The position numbers and the translations under genes are program-made. The notes under the pieces were generated by a model. The model saw only the letters and a program-made list of their open reading frames with translations, had not been told where the DNA came from and did not search any database. A stretch of DNA of 64,000 nt from Heterodera schachtii (taxonomy: Eukaryota > Nematoda > Chromadorea > Rhabditida > Heteroderidae), in assembly GCA_023374025.1 (NCBI GenBank), contig SIJG01000077.1:137242-201241 (forward strand). The letters run 5' to 3'. This document shows, piece by piece, positions 11,035-22,830 of the stretch (position 1 is its first letter; each line of letters opens with the position of its first letter).

Positions 11035-11640
11035 TTAGAGCAAGGAGAGAGATGGGGGGGAGAGAGAGAGAGAGCAAGGGACAAGGAGAGAGAGAGATAG
11101 AGTATGGATCAATACGCATGAAAAGTTGATCAGTGATCAGAATCGAATTAAAAAATATATATCGTTTAATCAAATATTTTTCAATCCGTGCCTATACACG
11201 GTGCCATGGCACGGGGCATAAAATTTTTTCTAATCAAAAAAAAAAGTTTTCGCCGGTCGGCTGGCGCAATTGTCGGAAAGAATAAGGCAAAATGCCAATT
11301 GACTAAAATTTGCATTTAGGTCGGGTAATTTGTGTGTAATTTGTGCCTTGCTTTTGCCTTAGGCAATCTTTTGCCTTTGGCCACCGGCGGACGTCGCTAA
11401 TCCCCGCCCCGTCACCGCCAGCCCTGGCTTAAAGTGGCATACATAAGTGAGGGCGGAAACGGAGGCAGAGTAATAATAGAGGAAATAGAGAAATAGTACA
11501 GTTAGCGGAGAGAGATAAAAGAGAGAGAGAGAGAGAGAGAGATAAACATAGAGAGGAGATAGATAGAGAGAGAAGAGAGAAACGAGAGAGATAGAGAGTG
11601 AGAGAGTGAGAGAGGAGAGAAAAGGGACAAAGAGTGAAAA
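11035..11640. repeat. GA-rich tracts
   Basis: Two GA-rich blocks (about 11035-11105 and 11500-11640) separated by mixed sequence with a short hairpin CCGTGCC...GGCACGG near 11190-11215. No gene seen. Confidence 0.8.
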
Positions 11641-12189
11641 CCTTATCGAGAATGGTAGAGAAAAAGAGCTGAAAGAGATAGAAACGGAAAGGAAAAAAAT
11701 TGCATGAGTTGAAAGGAGAACAGAGAAAAAGAGGAGAACAGAAAGTGAGCCACAGTTTGTGTAAAGTGCATAGAAAAACTGGGTAGGGCAGAGAAAAGGG
11801 GAGGAGGCATAGAATGCATAGTGTGGAAGATTGCAGAGAAAAATGGGTGAGGCATAGAGTGCATATAGTGAAGAATGGTCAGAGAAAAATGGAGGGGGCA
11901 TAGAGTGCAGAGAGTGTTTATGTCATGGGGGAGCCGCCCCTCGGGCGCCGAGGGGGCATGGATATCACTCCAAATAAGGCAAATTTCGCTCGTTGCCGGA
12001 AGGCAATTCCAACCGGCGTGGGGCTAAAGTGGCCAAAATTGGCGGGCACCACGGGCACAAAGGGCCAAAAAGAGGGGGCGGAAGCGGGGGAGGCTAATGA
12101 ATGGGGCGGGGGCGTCCGTGCGGTAAATGAAAAATGGGCAGGGGCAAAAGTGGGAGATAAAAATAAAAGTGCAGCCAAAAAAAAAGAGA

Positions 12190-13260
12190 ATTTGTAATAG
12201 TAAACAAAATGAAATGGGCAGAAACGGGGAAGAAAATGCGGGGGAGAAAGGCAAAAAACGGGGATTGGTAGACACGGAGATGGGCCAAAAGATAGCACAA
12301 TAAATGGGGGGGGGATTAGAAATTGAAACAAATGAACCCGGAGGGGGGGGGGGGGGGGAGGAATTGCAAAAAATGTGGGACTGGAAATTTTTTAGAATTA
12401 ATATTCGGAGAGACGGCCAAAATATCGGGGAAAGGGGTACAAAACGGGGGGCGGTAAATATCAAAAAGAATTGTGGGGCATAACTTGGCACCGATGACAA
12501 TTAAACACAAAGTAAAATGAGTTGTGGGAGACAATGCGGGCTGCGGGAAAAAGGACAAAGCGGGGGGAGGGGGCGCGGAAAATTGGCGAAATTCGGGGAA
12601 TGAAAAAAACGGGGACAAAAAGACGGGGAATTTGCGATGAATAAAATGCAGCAGAGGAGGAGACAAAAAATGAATTTTGGCGAAAAGTGAGACCATTCTA
12701 AAACATTCCAGCCGAGAAAAGATGAGAGGAGAAATGCGCGGGGACAAAGGAGGGGAGGGGGAAAAATTCGGGGTGACAAAGCGGGGACACCGAGGGACGG
12801 GGAAGGATGGAAATGGGCAATTGAAACTTATGGGACAATAATAATAAAAATAATATTATTGTGGCGAGCATTGAGGACAATTCATGGACGCGAGGACAAA
12901 GCGGGGTTGGTGTCAAATTCGGGGAGGGGGGTGGGCGCAAAACAATTCGGGCGTGAGAGGAGAGGGGTGGGGGAATTCTTTTTTTTGGGGGGGGGGGACA
13001 ATGCGGGGAGGTGGAAATGGTCGCAATTGAAACCCAGAGGACAAAACCCCCGTGGTATGAGAGGGATGGAAGACAATTTTCTTGGGACAAAATGGGTGTG
13101 GGAGAGGTTTGGAATTTGGCAGTTGGCAGAATAAAAAAAAACATTTTTTCATTTTTTGCGGGGAGGGTGGAAAAGCGGGGACACGAAATTGGAACATTCA
13201 AAAAGCACAAACACGCGCTTCTTTCATATGATGAATGAAAAGGGTGAAAAGCGGGGGGGG
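12190..13260. repeat. degenerate G-run minisatellite (GACAAA.CGGGG)
   Basis: Repeated variants of GACAAAGCGGGG, GACAATGCGGGG and GACAAAACGGGG spaced irregularly, with G-runs of 16 (12343-12358), 11 (12987-12997) and 13 (13253-13265). Minus-strand Pro/Phe-rich ORFs across it are compositional. The flanking 11,900-12,190 and 13,260-13,500 share this composition. Confidence 0.7.
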
Positions 13261-13489
13261 GGGGGCGAACCGTTGAGAAAGAAAGCGAAAAGAATTGTGA
13301 AAATGAATTGCGCGTACAAAGGTTAACAAAATGTTGTAACGGGGACTCGGGGATTCGGGGGAAAGTGCCGGGGACAATTTGGGAGACAATAAAAAATGAT
13401 TGATGGGCCCGGCACGTCCCCTGGGGGGATGGAACTTTTGAAAATAGCGCACCACGGGCACCGCCCATAGGCGGGGCACAAAAATCGTC

Positions 13490-15262
13490 ACATCCGTCCC
13501 CCCGCCCGTCCGTCCGTCATGCCCACAACTAATTGGGCGCGTCCGCGTCGAATAAACAACAGTTTAGTGGGCGCACGCGTATAATGAGTGATAATTGATG
13601 AGTAATTAGAGAGAGTAATTAGTGATTTGATTGATACAATCGTAGTGGAATTGGTGGTGGTGATAAAATGATAAAACAATTTCTGTTTGTTTGTTTTTTG
13701 TCACATTTTCTAGCAAATGAAATAATAATAATAATGACTCCGCAAATTTACCAATGCTCGCGGCGCTCTTTTCTGCTTGCGGTTGTTCTTGGCGAGAAAA
13801 TTCTAAGCTGCGCTGGTCTGTGTTTGTTGCAATTGCGTCAATGAAAAAAAAATCGAAAATTTTTTGAGGGGGGGGGGGGATTTTTTTAAATTTTTTTGTT
13901 AATTAAGGACAAAATGATGATTAATTTGATTATAATGCGGAGCAAAGGCATATTTAAATTAATTTTTGGAAATTAAAAATAAATTCTTTATTAAACTTAA
14001 TTTAGAGAATTTTAAATGGTTGGTTGTGTAGAAAATTTTAAAAATTTATTTAAAAACTCAAATTTATAAAAACAGTTAAAAGAATTAATTAATGATTATG
14101 TAATTTGGCAAAATTTTAAAATGAAAACAAGAAAAAGTGCTTCAGATATTAGAAAAAATTGAAAAATACGAAAAATTGGTTTTTAATTGTATTTTTTAAT
14201 AATTAAAATATTACAAAAATAATTGATTTTAGGACGGAATAAATAATACACAGACAGAAAAAATGAAAAATGATATTAACAATAATTTGATAAAAATATT
14301 AAAAAAAATGAATCATAAAAAATGAATAATTTAAACAATTAATTAAAGAAATAACAAAAATTTTTATTCCAATAAAAAAGAATTTAAATTTTTTACCTAA
14401 TTATTATTAATGAATAATTTTTGATTATGAATGTTTTTCGCATAATACATATATTTAATTTATTGTTAGTTTTAGGCAAAAGCGGGAACGGGATTTGCCG
14501 GGAATTTTTAAAAATTAAAAAAAAATTCAAATTTTATTTATTTCAAGTTAAAATAATACAATATAAAATGTTATTTTGTTTTTTATTTTATAAAATTGAA
14601 AAATTAAAGTTAAATTAAATTAGTGAAAATTTTCAAACCAAATTTATTTAGATTATTTCAAACAATTAATGATCGAATATTATTAGAAATTCAGATTTGC
14701 TTTTCACATCACTTTGTTTCGGCGCGCTTTTTCCAAAAAACTTTTAATGAACCGGAGGGCCGGCGGTGGCCGATTAGGCGCCGCCGGGGAAATTTTGAAA
14801 ATTTGAGTGTAATTTGTTAATAGATTTAGTCCAAAAAAGGTTGGTTTTTTGAGATTATTAGGCTCAATTTGTACGGATTTTCTTTAAAAAATGATAAAAT
14901 ATGTGTCAATTAAAAAAAAACTATGAATAAATTATATTTTGTCGACAGGAAACCCCCATGAGTTATGATTATTGTTTTTCATTTTTATAGGAATCAATTT
15001 AAAAGTTTTAGTATCATTTGTTTTTTTAATTATAGCAAAATTTTAAATTTTTTTAAAAATTTGGATGATAATTGTAAATGCTTAGGACTACGAATAAAAA
15101 CATGCATATTACGCATGTATAATTTTTAACACAATTTGAATGTTCAACTTTATGCCAAAGATGGAAAAAAAATTGACAGCATCCAATTAATTTGTCCAAC
15201 AAAATCTGCTTCTCCAGGGCATGGGCTGTAAGGGGTTCGTCAATTGTCGGAATTTTGAGCTG
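13490..15262. other. AT-rich DNA, no gene seen
   Basis: Low-complexity A/T with a 12-G run at 13868-13879 and a second copy of the GGCGCGCTTTTTCC repeat at 14718-14805. A segment at about 14868-14965 (GTACGGATTTTCTTTAAAAA) is repeated at about 18287-18360. Confidence 0.5.
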
Positions 15263-15270
15263 TTAAATTG

Positions 15271-15672
15271 GGCTCTATTGCAGTTCTCACGACCATAAAA
15301 AAACAGACACGACCATAACAATTATTTGCAACTTTAGTGCACAAATAACTTTTTCAAGAAGCATCCAAATTCAACAATCTTGGTATCATTCGATAGCGGC
15401 TAAGTGTCCTTTATTAGCCTGAAAATTTTCAAAAAATTTCATTATATTTGAAAAAATTTATGGCCAGAAATTTCAAAAAGTTGCTTTTCTAAACATACAT
15501 TGTTGGCCATAAATTTTTTGAAAATGTTCAGGCTAATAGAGCTATCGAATGATATGTACCAAGAATGTTTAATTTGGATATGCTTCGTGAAAAAGTTATT
15601 GTATACTAAAGTTGCAAAAAATTGTCATGGTCGTGTCTTTTTTTTTATGGTCGTGAGAACTGCAATAGAGCC
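15271..15672. mobile_element. hairpin element FB3 with 8-bp target duplication
   Basis: Flanked by TTAAATTG at 15263-15270 and 15673-15680. Perfect ends GGCTCTATTGCAGTTCTCAC on both sides. The tip motif ACGACCATAA occurs twice at the left end, and twice with one substitution at the right. The core contains TTGGTATCATTCGATAGC and an inverted partner. Its tip differs entirely from the other subfamilies although the core is shared. Confidence 0.9.
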
Positions 15673-16769
15673 TTAAATTGGTGGATTATTCATCCCCCTA
15701 TTTTGTTGTTTCAGGAGAGAATTTTTTTTAATTTAATTCTTTTTTTTTTGTTTAATATTTTTTTTTTTGACTAAAATTTCCTTCAAAAATCACCAAATTC
15801 TCCGTGTCCGTACGTCCCATGCGCGTCGTCTATAACTAATCCCTTACAACAACTAAAGCACAAAAATGAAATACATACATATACAGTCTAGTCATAGGTT
15901 CAATTTTAGGGGTGCGGTATTTCTGGCACAATTAATGAATAAATAATGCAATACCTTATATACTCTTTTTATCCTCCAAATCTCCTATAATCCCCCAGTC
16001 TCTGAGGAGGTTGAAAAATAATCCCCCATGGGGGATAAAAAGAATATAGGTATATACGTTATTAATTTATAAAAATAGAAATTTTTAATCAATTTCGTAA
16101 TCTAAAGTTTATTTGCCCAATCTTCATGTCGCCGTGCTTAACAAATGATCAAAAATGCTCGTCAAAAAAATAAATATAGAAATTTTTGAGATGAATTTTT
16201 GTGAAATTTTTAATTTCTTAGGGGTAAATTTTTAAAAAGTTTTAGGGTCAATTCTTAGGGGTGTATTTTTTAAAATTTTTTTTAGCTTTTTATAGGTTCT
16301 AAAAAATAAAAAGCTAGAAAATAGGCACTAATAACTCGAAAAGTAGCTTAAGAACCATCACCAAAAAAAAAACAACTTGTTTTGTCACTGGGAGTTTAGG
16401 GAAAAAATTGGTAAAACCCAAAAATTGCACCCCTACAATACATATATGACCATGGACTGTATATGTGTAAATGCTGGACGGACAAAAATGTTAACAAGAA
16501 TGCATAGATAGTCTATGCATTGGCAAAAATGTCTTCGCCATAATCACATGCTAGCTCCAATCAATTTGGTGGCGGCGTTAAATGATTGGATGCTTTTCAC
16601 ATGCGCAGACTAAGGGTTGTATACTAGGTTTTTTACAGCGCCTAAATCGGCAATCGCAAGATATTCTGTTTTCTAAAAAAAAAGAAAGAAAACTCAAATG
16701 ATTATAAGTAATGTACGAAATATAAGTATAAAAAGCAAAAAAAAAATGTGGATTTTTGAATATTTTAAT

Positions 16770-17038
16770 TAGGGTTGCGGCCCCGACGTCGGCGGGGTTT
16801 GGGCTGAAAATTCCCCGACTTAATTTGTCGGGTTTGGCTGGAGAATTTTTAAAAAAATGTCGGGGGCAGACAGACACCTTTGTCGGTGGCGCAATTTATA
16901 TAAAAAGTCGAAAAAAAGATAAAAAGAAAAAGTTCCAGAACAAAAAAGTCTTAAAACTCATTTAAATACACTGCCATCTCATTTCAAGTGCAATTGACGA
17001 CTTTCGTAAAACCCCGAAAATGTCGGGGCGCAACCCGA
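16770..17038. mobile_element. hAT-like MITE, 269 bp
   Basis: Ends TAGGGTTGCGGCCCCGAC (left) and TCGGGTTGCGCCCCGAC (right, read inward). Flanks are ATTTTAAT at 16762-16769 and ATTTTAAA at 17039-17046, a 7/8 match to an 8-bp target duplication. The TAGGG start and 8-bp duplication fit hAT. Internal CCCCGAC..GTCGGG motifs recur near 30.4-30.6 kb. No coding capacity. Confidence 0.65.
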
Positions 17039-17375
17039 ATTTTAAACGTTCGATAATACCCTTGGAGAACTAAGTTTATGAATTTTTTTTTTTTTAATTC
17101 GAATCATTCCAGAAATTTATGGAATAAATTTTTCATTTTTACATATCATAGAAATTAAAAATAAAAATCCATAAAATTCGCCTTATTTCTTCTCTATTTT
17201 TTTTATTGTGCCTAAATTGACCTACCTGAATGAAGTGATTAATTTTCAAATATTAGCCTAAATTCCCAAGGGCAAATAATTGAAAAATTTACTAAATTAA
17301 AAAAAAAAATTTGCTAGGGAGCCTAGCGGAAGAATTTTTCAAATTTTCTCGGGAAACAGTCCCTCCAATTAAATG

Positions 17376-17730
17376 GTAGGAGTCAGTTGCGTCTGATCTG
17401 ATGAACCAAGTTTAAAGCATTATACCTAACTTTTTTTTTCACAGTTGGCCAAATTTTAAAAATTTGGCATCATTTGAAAGCTCTACATGTTTAGAAGCTG
17501 TTGATAAGCTATTTCTATGCGAATGAACAACTTATAAAAAAGTTGCAACATGAATACGAGCAAAAAAGTCCGAATTTTTACATATTTTAATTTATTTCTT
17601 TTTTACAGGTCGGTATATCTTTGTGATTTGTTGAGAAGCCGATAGAGCTTACTATGGGCTTTCGTTTGATACCAACTTTGTTGGATTTGATCAACAAAGA
17701 AAAAAAAAAGTTATGATGCTCTAAACAAAT
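17376..17730. mobile_element. hairpin element FB4, decayed
   Basis: Left end GGTAGGAGTCAGTTGCGTCT matches FB2 and FB7. The core has TTGGCATCATTTGAAAGC and an inverted partner near 17660. The right tip has lost its match, so no target duplication is visible. Confidence 0.65.
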
Positions 17731-17857
17731 TTGAAAAATTTCGTCGGGCAAAATTTTTTTAAATTTTTCTTGTCCAGTTAGATATGTATTTGTTTCTATT
17801 GTTTTTTACCACGAATATTTGGCAACTATTTGAATTTTTTTTTAAGAAATTTTTAAA

Positions 17858-18923
17858 ATTTATTTATTAAAAATCGAATTAACCAAAAACCAACCACAGA
17901 TTGTTCATGTTCAGTAGCACCAAATGGTATATAGTCAATTTGAATGTGAGAATAACCATTTTCCAATTTAATAGTAAAAGAAGTAGCATTATTCCTTTTC
18001 TTAACGAATTTGTTAATACTACCGCCGATGGTAAACCGTCCCCCGTTTTATTTCAAAAAAAAAAATTTCTAAAAATTTTTTCGAAATAAAAATTGTTTTA
18101 TAGGTTCTCCGGGTCGGAGGATATGTTTCGGGCATCCATCTATGTCCATTTCGAACCCCGTACCCATGGATTCAGACAAAATTCGAAAAATCATTTTTCA
18201 ACCAATAAAAAATATTAGAGTGTTACGGGACCGGGAATTAATTCAAAAACTTAAAAAAAAATTCAAATTTTTAGTTTATTTCATTTTGTACGGATTTTCT
18301 TTAAAAAATGCTAAAAATATATGAGGAATTATATTTTGTCGATAAGAAACCCATGAGTACACAAAGAGAAAATTCCAAATATTTTAATTTCTGTAGAGGG
18401 ATTGAAATCCGGGACCGGGATCTCGGAGGACCGGGAATTCCCGCCCCGGTCCCGACCCACCCTAAAAAATATACAACTTAAACTGTTGAAATGCATGAAA
18501 ATAGTATAATGTCGTGCCTTAAGAATCGTATTCTCCATTTTATTTCGTGTATTTTGTTGCTTTTATTTGATTTTGTCGAAAATTAAATTTTCGAATTTTT
18601 GTTCGAATCCGGGGGCACGGGCTCCGAAATGGGCCTAGATGGATGCTAGAATCGTGTGTTCTTAAGACCCTCAAACCTATAAAACAATTTTATTAAGATA
18701 AAAATTTTTGGAAATTTTTTTTTCGAAAGGGGGTTGGTTGAGTGAGTGGCTTTACCGTATTTGAGTCTGTGCTGTTTAGTCCAGGATTATAGAAACGATA
18801 TGAAAATATATAATCTTCATTATTTGGGGTAACATTGAATGTGCACTTTGTTGCTCCAACGGAATTGGCAAATGCCAAGAGGAGGAGAACGGCACTCGTA
18901 AACAAGGCAAAAGAGGGGCTCAT
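17858..18923 (-). pseudogene. secreted-protein gene interrupted by a TIR element
   Basis: The first exon (18923-18756) starts with a clear signal peptide (MSPSFALFTS then AVLLLLAFANSVGA), followed by TKCTFNVTPNNEDYIFSYRF, and ends at a good donor ACG|GTAAAG. About 700 bp downstream, 18040-17858 reads GGRFTIGGSINKFVKKR, ATSFTIKLENGYSHIQID and YIPFGATEHEQSVVGF before a stop, with strongly protein-like composition. Between them lies an inverted-repeat element. I could not find an acceptor that brings the second segment into frame with exon 1, so the gene is either broken or has an exon I cannot place. I do not recognise the family. The secreted architecture is compatible with a nematode secretory product, but that is inference. 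Confidence 0.4.
18046..18735. mobile_element. TIR element inside the secreted-protein gene
   Basis: About 130-bp inverted ends: 18053-18180 contains AAAATTGTTTTATAGGTT and GCATCCATCTATG; 18600-18735 contains their complements. The middle includes the dispersed segment GTACGGATTTTCTTTAAAAA. No target duplication was found. Confidence 0.6.
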
Positions 18924-19021
18924 TTTTCAGCAATGGATTTGAAATAATTGGATAATTTTCGAATGTGATAATTAATAATCCAATTTTGCATTTAAATACG
19001 CAACAAAATTTTTGGCCAATT

Positions 19022-19315
19022 CTCACGCGCAAAAGTGCCATTGTTTCTTAATATTATTGCCAAAATTCAATTGCGCAACATTTTTTGCACTTTCTCACGC
19101 GCAAAATGCCATTGTTTCTTAATATTATTGCCAAAATTCATTTGGCCACCATTTTGCACTTTATCATATGGCAAATGCCAAAATGTCTGTCTTTTTTTCT
19201 TTATATTTTTGCCAAGTCATTTGGCCACCATTTTTGCACTTTCTCACGCGCAAAAATGCCATTGTTTCTTAATATTATTGCCAAAATTCATTTGGCCACC
19301 ATTTTGCACTTTCTC
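19022..19315. repeat. about 72-bp tandem repeat, 4 units
   Basis: Units contain CTCACGCGCAAAA, GCCATTGTTTCTTAATATTA and a variant of TTTGGCCACCATTTTGCACT. The third unit is diverged. The array starts about 100 bp upstream of the minus-strand signal-peptide exon, so it sits where that gene's promoter would be. Confidence 0.85.
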
Positions 19316-19896
19316 ATAAAAATAGATTTGAAAATTTTAAGAATATTTTGCTCAAAAATAAATTCAAGAGTGGTAATTAATCATAATTTAGCTTAACTTA
19401 GTAAAATTTATTCATCTTGATATTATAATATAGCTTTACATATTCTCTACTAATTATGTAATTTTTAAAAAATTAGTAAAAATTTACAAAAAAATTGTGA
19501 CCAAAAACTTCCAAAAAATTTAGACTCAACAGTTTTGACCCTAACTTTTTTGAAACTCAATAAAATTTTTTGAAATTTAGCAGAATAATAGAGTAATCTT
19601 TGGGCTGTCTTTTCATATCAAGCGTGGAGTGAATTAATTTAAGTTTCAACAATTTTTTATGCATTTAATCGACCTTACATTTTTTGGATGACCATAAAAA
19701 TATGACCTTATTAATTCTCAAATTTAATTTTGTTTATATAATTATATAGCCCAAAGATTACTCTATTATTCTGATTAATTTTTAATTGATTTGAAGGAGG
19801 AGCTCAAAACACGCATTTGGGCATTAAAAATTTTCGATTCTGATGTTATTATCGGTCACTAGAAATCACTATTTTGGCGCTTCGTAACTAAAATAG

Positions 19897-20235
19897 GGGG
19901 GTCTGTATCGTTTCGGCGCCGCCGTTTCGGCGCCAGCCCAAGTTTTGAGACTAGAACTTTTTTCTTTGTCATCCAAATCCAACATTGTTGGTATCATTCG
20001 AAAGCTTAACATGTTTAGAAGCTTTTTCTAAGCTATTGCTTCGTGATTAGACAATTACCAAAAAAGTTATAACATGAAATTACAAAAATTTTTTTGGTTT
20101 TTTGCAGGTTTAATAAGGCTTGTGAAGGGCTTTAGAATGATACCAAAATTGTTAGATTTGGTTGACAAATAAAAAAGTTATAGTCCAAAAACAAGGGCTG
20201 GCGCCGAAACGGCGGCGCCGAAACGACCTAGTCCC
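19897..20235. mobile_element. hairpin element FB5 with 8-bp target duplication
   Basis: Flanked by TAAAATAG at 19889-19896 and 20236-20243. The tip motif GTTTCGGCGCC is written twice at each end. The core has TTGGTATCATTCGAAAGC and its inverted partner. Subfamily G. Confidence 0.85.
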
Positions 20236-20243
20236 TAAAATAG

Positions 20244-20636
20244 GGGACCCACCCATTTCGGCGCGCACGTTTCGGCGCCAGCTCGTTTTTCCATTTAAGC
20301 TTTTTTCTTTGGCATCCAAATCCAACAATCTTGGTATCACTCGAAAGCTCTTATCATGCTCTATTAGCCTTATCAAAAACGAAAAGTTTTTCAAGCCTGG
20401 AAAAGATTTTATTGAGAAAAAACGTCAAAAATTTCGACTTTTCGCAATTTTCATGTATAACTTTTTTGGTATTTGTCTAATCGCGAAGCAATAGCTTAGA
20501 AAAAGCTTCTAAACATATTAAGCTTTCGAACATTATCAAAAATGTTGAATTTGGAGGACATTGAAAAAAGTTAGAGAAAGCTAAAGTGGAAAAACATGCT
20601 GGCGCCGAAACGTGCGCGCCGAAACGAGGTGGACCC
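20244..20636. mobile_element. hairpin element FB6 sharing FB5's target duplication
   Basis: Flanked by TAAAATAG at 20236-20243 and 20637-20644, so the left flank is also the right flank of FB5. Tip motif TTTCGGCGC appears twice at each end. The core has CTTGGTATCACTCGAAAGC. Close relative of FB1 in tip layout (GCGCGCAC spacer between the doubled motifs). Confidence 0.85.
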
Positions 20637-21324
20637 TAAAATAGTGAAAATTCATTATTTGGCATTTTGTCACTCACTATTTTGACATTTTTTGGAAAAT
20701 TTCTAAATAAAAATGCAATAAAAACGAAAATTACACCGCTAAGAATCGACTTGAAAAGTTTCAGAAAAATACACCTCTAAAAGTTGGTTCAAAAATTTTC
20801 AAAAATACACTCCTAAGAAATGAAAAAAATTTTCTCAAAAATTTAGTTTCTTTTCAAAAATTTTTAATTTTAAAAACTCTTTTTTAGGTAACTATTTTTT
20901 TACTCACTATTTGAGTTAACTATTTCGAGATATTTAGTCACTAAAATTCCTAGCCCTATTAAAATAGTAATTTTCTTAATTTAAAAATTTAAAAAATAAT
21001 TAAAATAGCTTAAAAAGCTCCATCTTGCAAAGTGACTTTAAATGATTATTCTATTCTAGTTACTCAAATGATTAATAGGGCTGCGGTTTTTTTTTTTAAA
21101 AAATGGACCACGAATCCCGCGTATTCGCGATTCCGTCCGGTCTCTAATGCAAATAAAAGAATTTCTTTAAAAAAAATTTTTTTTACTATTTTGAGATTTA
21201 CTACGTTTTTGGCGCTTAAAATTTAAAAAAAAAAAAAGATTTTCCCGTCGTTCCTCAAAGTTTTACCATTCCCCCCCCCCTCCCCCCCCCCATTTTGAGG
21301 TTTTTTTTTTGGCTTTTTTTAGCG

Positions 21325-21561
21325 ATGCCATCGTTGGGTAAGCCGCTTCTTCTACAAGCAGCTGGAGTTGAAGCAGTTGAACACGGCACCACCGCTGACG
21401 TACACGAAGACGAACACAACATCATTGCAATGTGCAAGCTCAGAAAAGAATTTGACGAAATTTTGGAAGAAATGGCAAAAACGGCGGAAAATATTGAAAC
21501 GAAAGAAGGCTTTGGCACCAAAAAGGAATTGTTGGCATTGCTGATCAAAGACAGTGATTGA
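21325..21561 (+). CDS. unassigned small charged protein, possible terminal exon
   Basis: Starts MPSLGKPLLLQAAGVEAVEH directly after a strong acceptor (T-run then AG at 21321-21322), and runs 78 codons to TGA. The body is protein-like and amphipathic: KLRKEFDEILEEMAKTAENI followed by ETKEGFGTKKELLALLIKD, consistent with a short coiled coil. It may be the last exon of a longer gene (an upstream candidate near 21101, MDHESRVFAIPS, is weak) or a single-exon gene. Not recognised. Confidence 0.45.
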   Translation: MPSLGKPLLLQAAGVEAVEHGTTADVHEDEHNIIAMCKLRKEFDEILEEMAKTAENIETKEGFGTKKELLALLIKDSD

Positions 21562-22429
21562 TCATCGATCGGACATATCCATGCGCGTATTTCTCTTGTC
21601 GGATGGATGGATGACTTCTTAGAAACCATTGTTTTGTATTTTTCCCTCAGGGCTTTACAGTAATTTCCCCTTGGGATTTACAGTGTTTTTACCCTGTGGC
21701 TCCTCTAAGCTCTACAGTAATTGTCCCATGCAATTTAAAGTTTTTTTTTCTCTGGCCTTTTCCTCCAAGCTATACAGTAATTATCCCTATGGTTTTACTG
21801 TATTTTTAGCTTTGGCTTTATCCTTTTATTAGTACTGTACTTTAATTCAAACTTCAATTTGTAAACGACTTTAGCCATTAAATGGAAAAAAATTCATTTT
21901 GTAAAACTAAATACAGTACGAATTACCGCGGAGAGTACGGTAGGTTCGAACAGTATGCATTTTCCTTTTACCAATTTCTCTGTAAATTTTTGGGAAGAAA
22001 ATTGCTGTTGCTTTTATGGGCACTTACATTCATTTGGGTTGGGTCATCCATCATTTTCGCGCCCATTTTCGGTGTTGTTCGGTCGCCGGCGGGTGAACTT
22101 TCGCCGGCCGGGGTAAAATTCGCTAATTAGCGTCATTAGGCCGCCCTGTAGTGCTACTAATTGGCAAAATGATTGAGGAGCGCTGTGCGGACTAATTAGC
22201 ATCGTTTAGCTGCCGTGGTGCGATCGGACGACACGACAAAAAAGCAGCCGATAGTTTTTGAAAAATGAGTTGTTGCTACAGGGCGAAAATTGGTGACCCA
22301 CAAAACATCGGTTGCTTAAATCCAGGTTACTAAGACCCAGATTTTTTGAGCCTCCAGAATTCTGGAAACTTTTGGGCCTCTGATCACTGATCATGATCAG
22401 ACCCCATCAGTTCCCCCCAAGGCGTTACA

Positions 22430-22830
22430 CTTTTTCGTTTTCTGCCTTCTTTTTCTTCATTTCTTCCACTTCTTTCCTCATCCCTCTTCCTCTCCTACAT
22501 TCTCTCGTTTTTTCCTGTCCATCCTCTTGCTCTTACTCTTTCTCCCCTTCTTCCTCTTCCTCTTCCTTTTCATCCATCTTCATTTCTCCTTCTCTTCCTT
22601 TTCCTCTCCCACACTTACTCTTCCTCTTCCTCTTTTTCTCTTCCTTTTCCTCTCCCTCTTTTTCCTCTTCCTCTTTCCCATCCTCACCTCCTCACATCCA
22701 TTTTTCTTCCTCATCCCTTTTCCTCTCCCCACATTGACTCTTCTCTCTCTCTCATTTCTTCCGGTCCATTTTCCTCTTCCTCCCCTTCCTCCTCCTTTTT
22801 CCTCTTCATCCCCCCCCCCGCCTCTCTCTT
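22430..22830. repeat. CT-rich polypyrimidine tract
   Basis: TCCTCTTCC-type sequence on the plus strand, followed by C-runs at 22810-22819, 22897-22909 and 22964-22975. ORFs on both strands are compositional. Confidence 0.85.

Noticed and set aside
12698..13468. 256-codon minus-strand ORF
   Set aside because: Pro/Phe-rich reading of the GACAAA.CGGGG minisatellite with G-runs. No protein-like segments.
15907..16435. hAT-like element with TAGGGGTGC ends
   Set aside because: Short matching ends (TAGGGGTGC / GCACCCCTA) but flanks do not match as a target duplication.
19550..19800. Another hairpin element
   Set aside because: Contains an inverted pair around TAATAGAGTAATCTTTGGGC but no convincing termini or target duplication. 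Probably an old relic, not listed as a copy.
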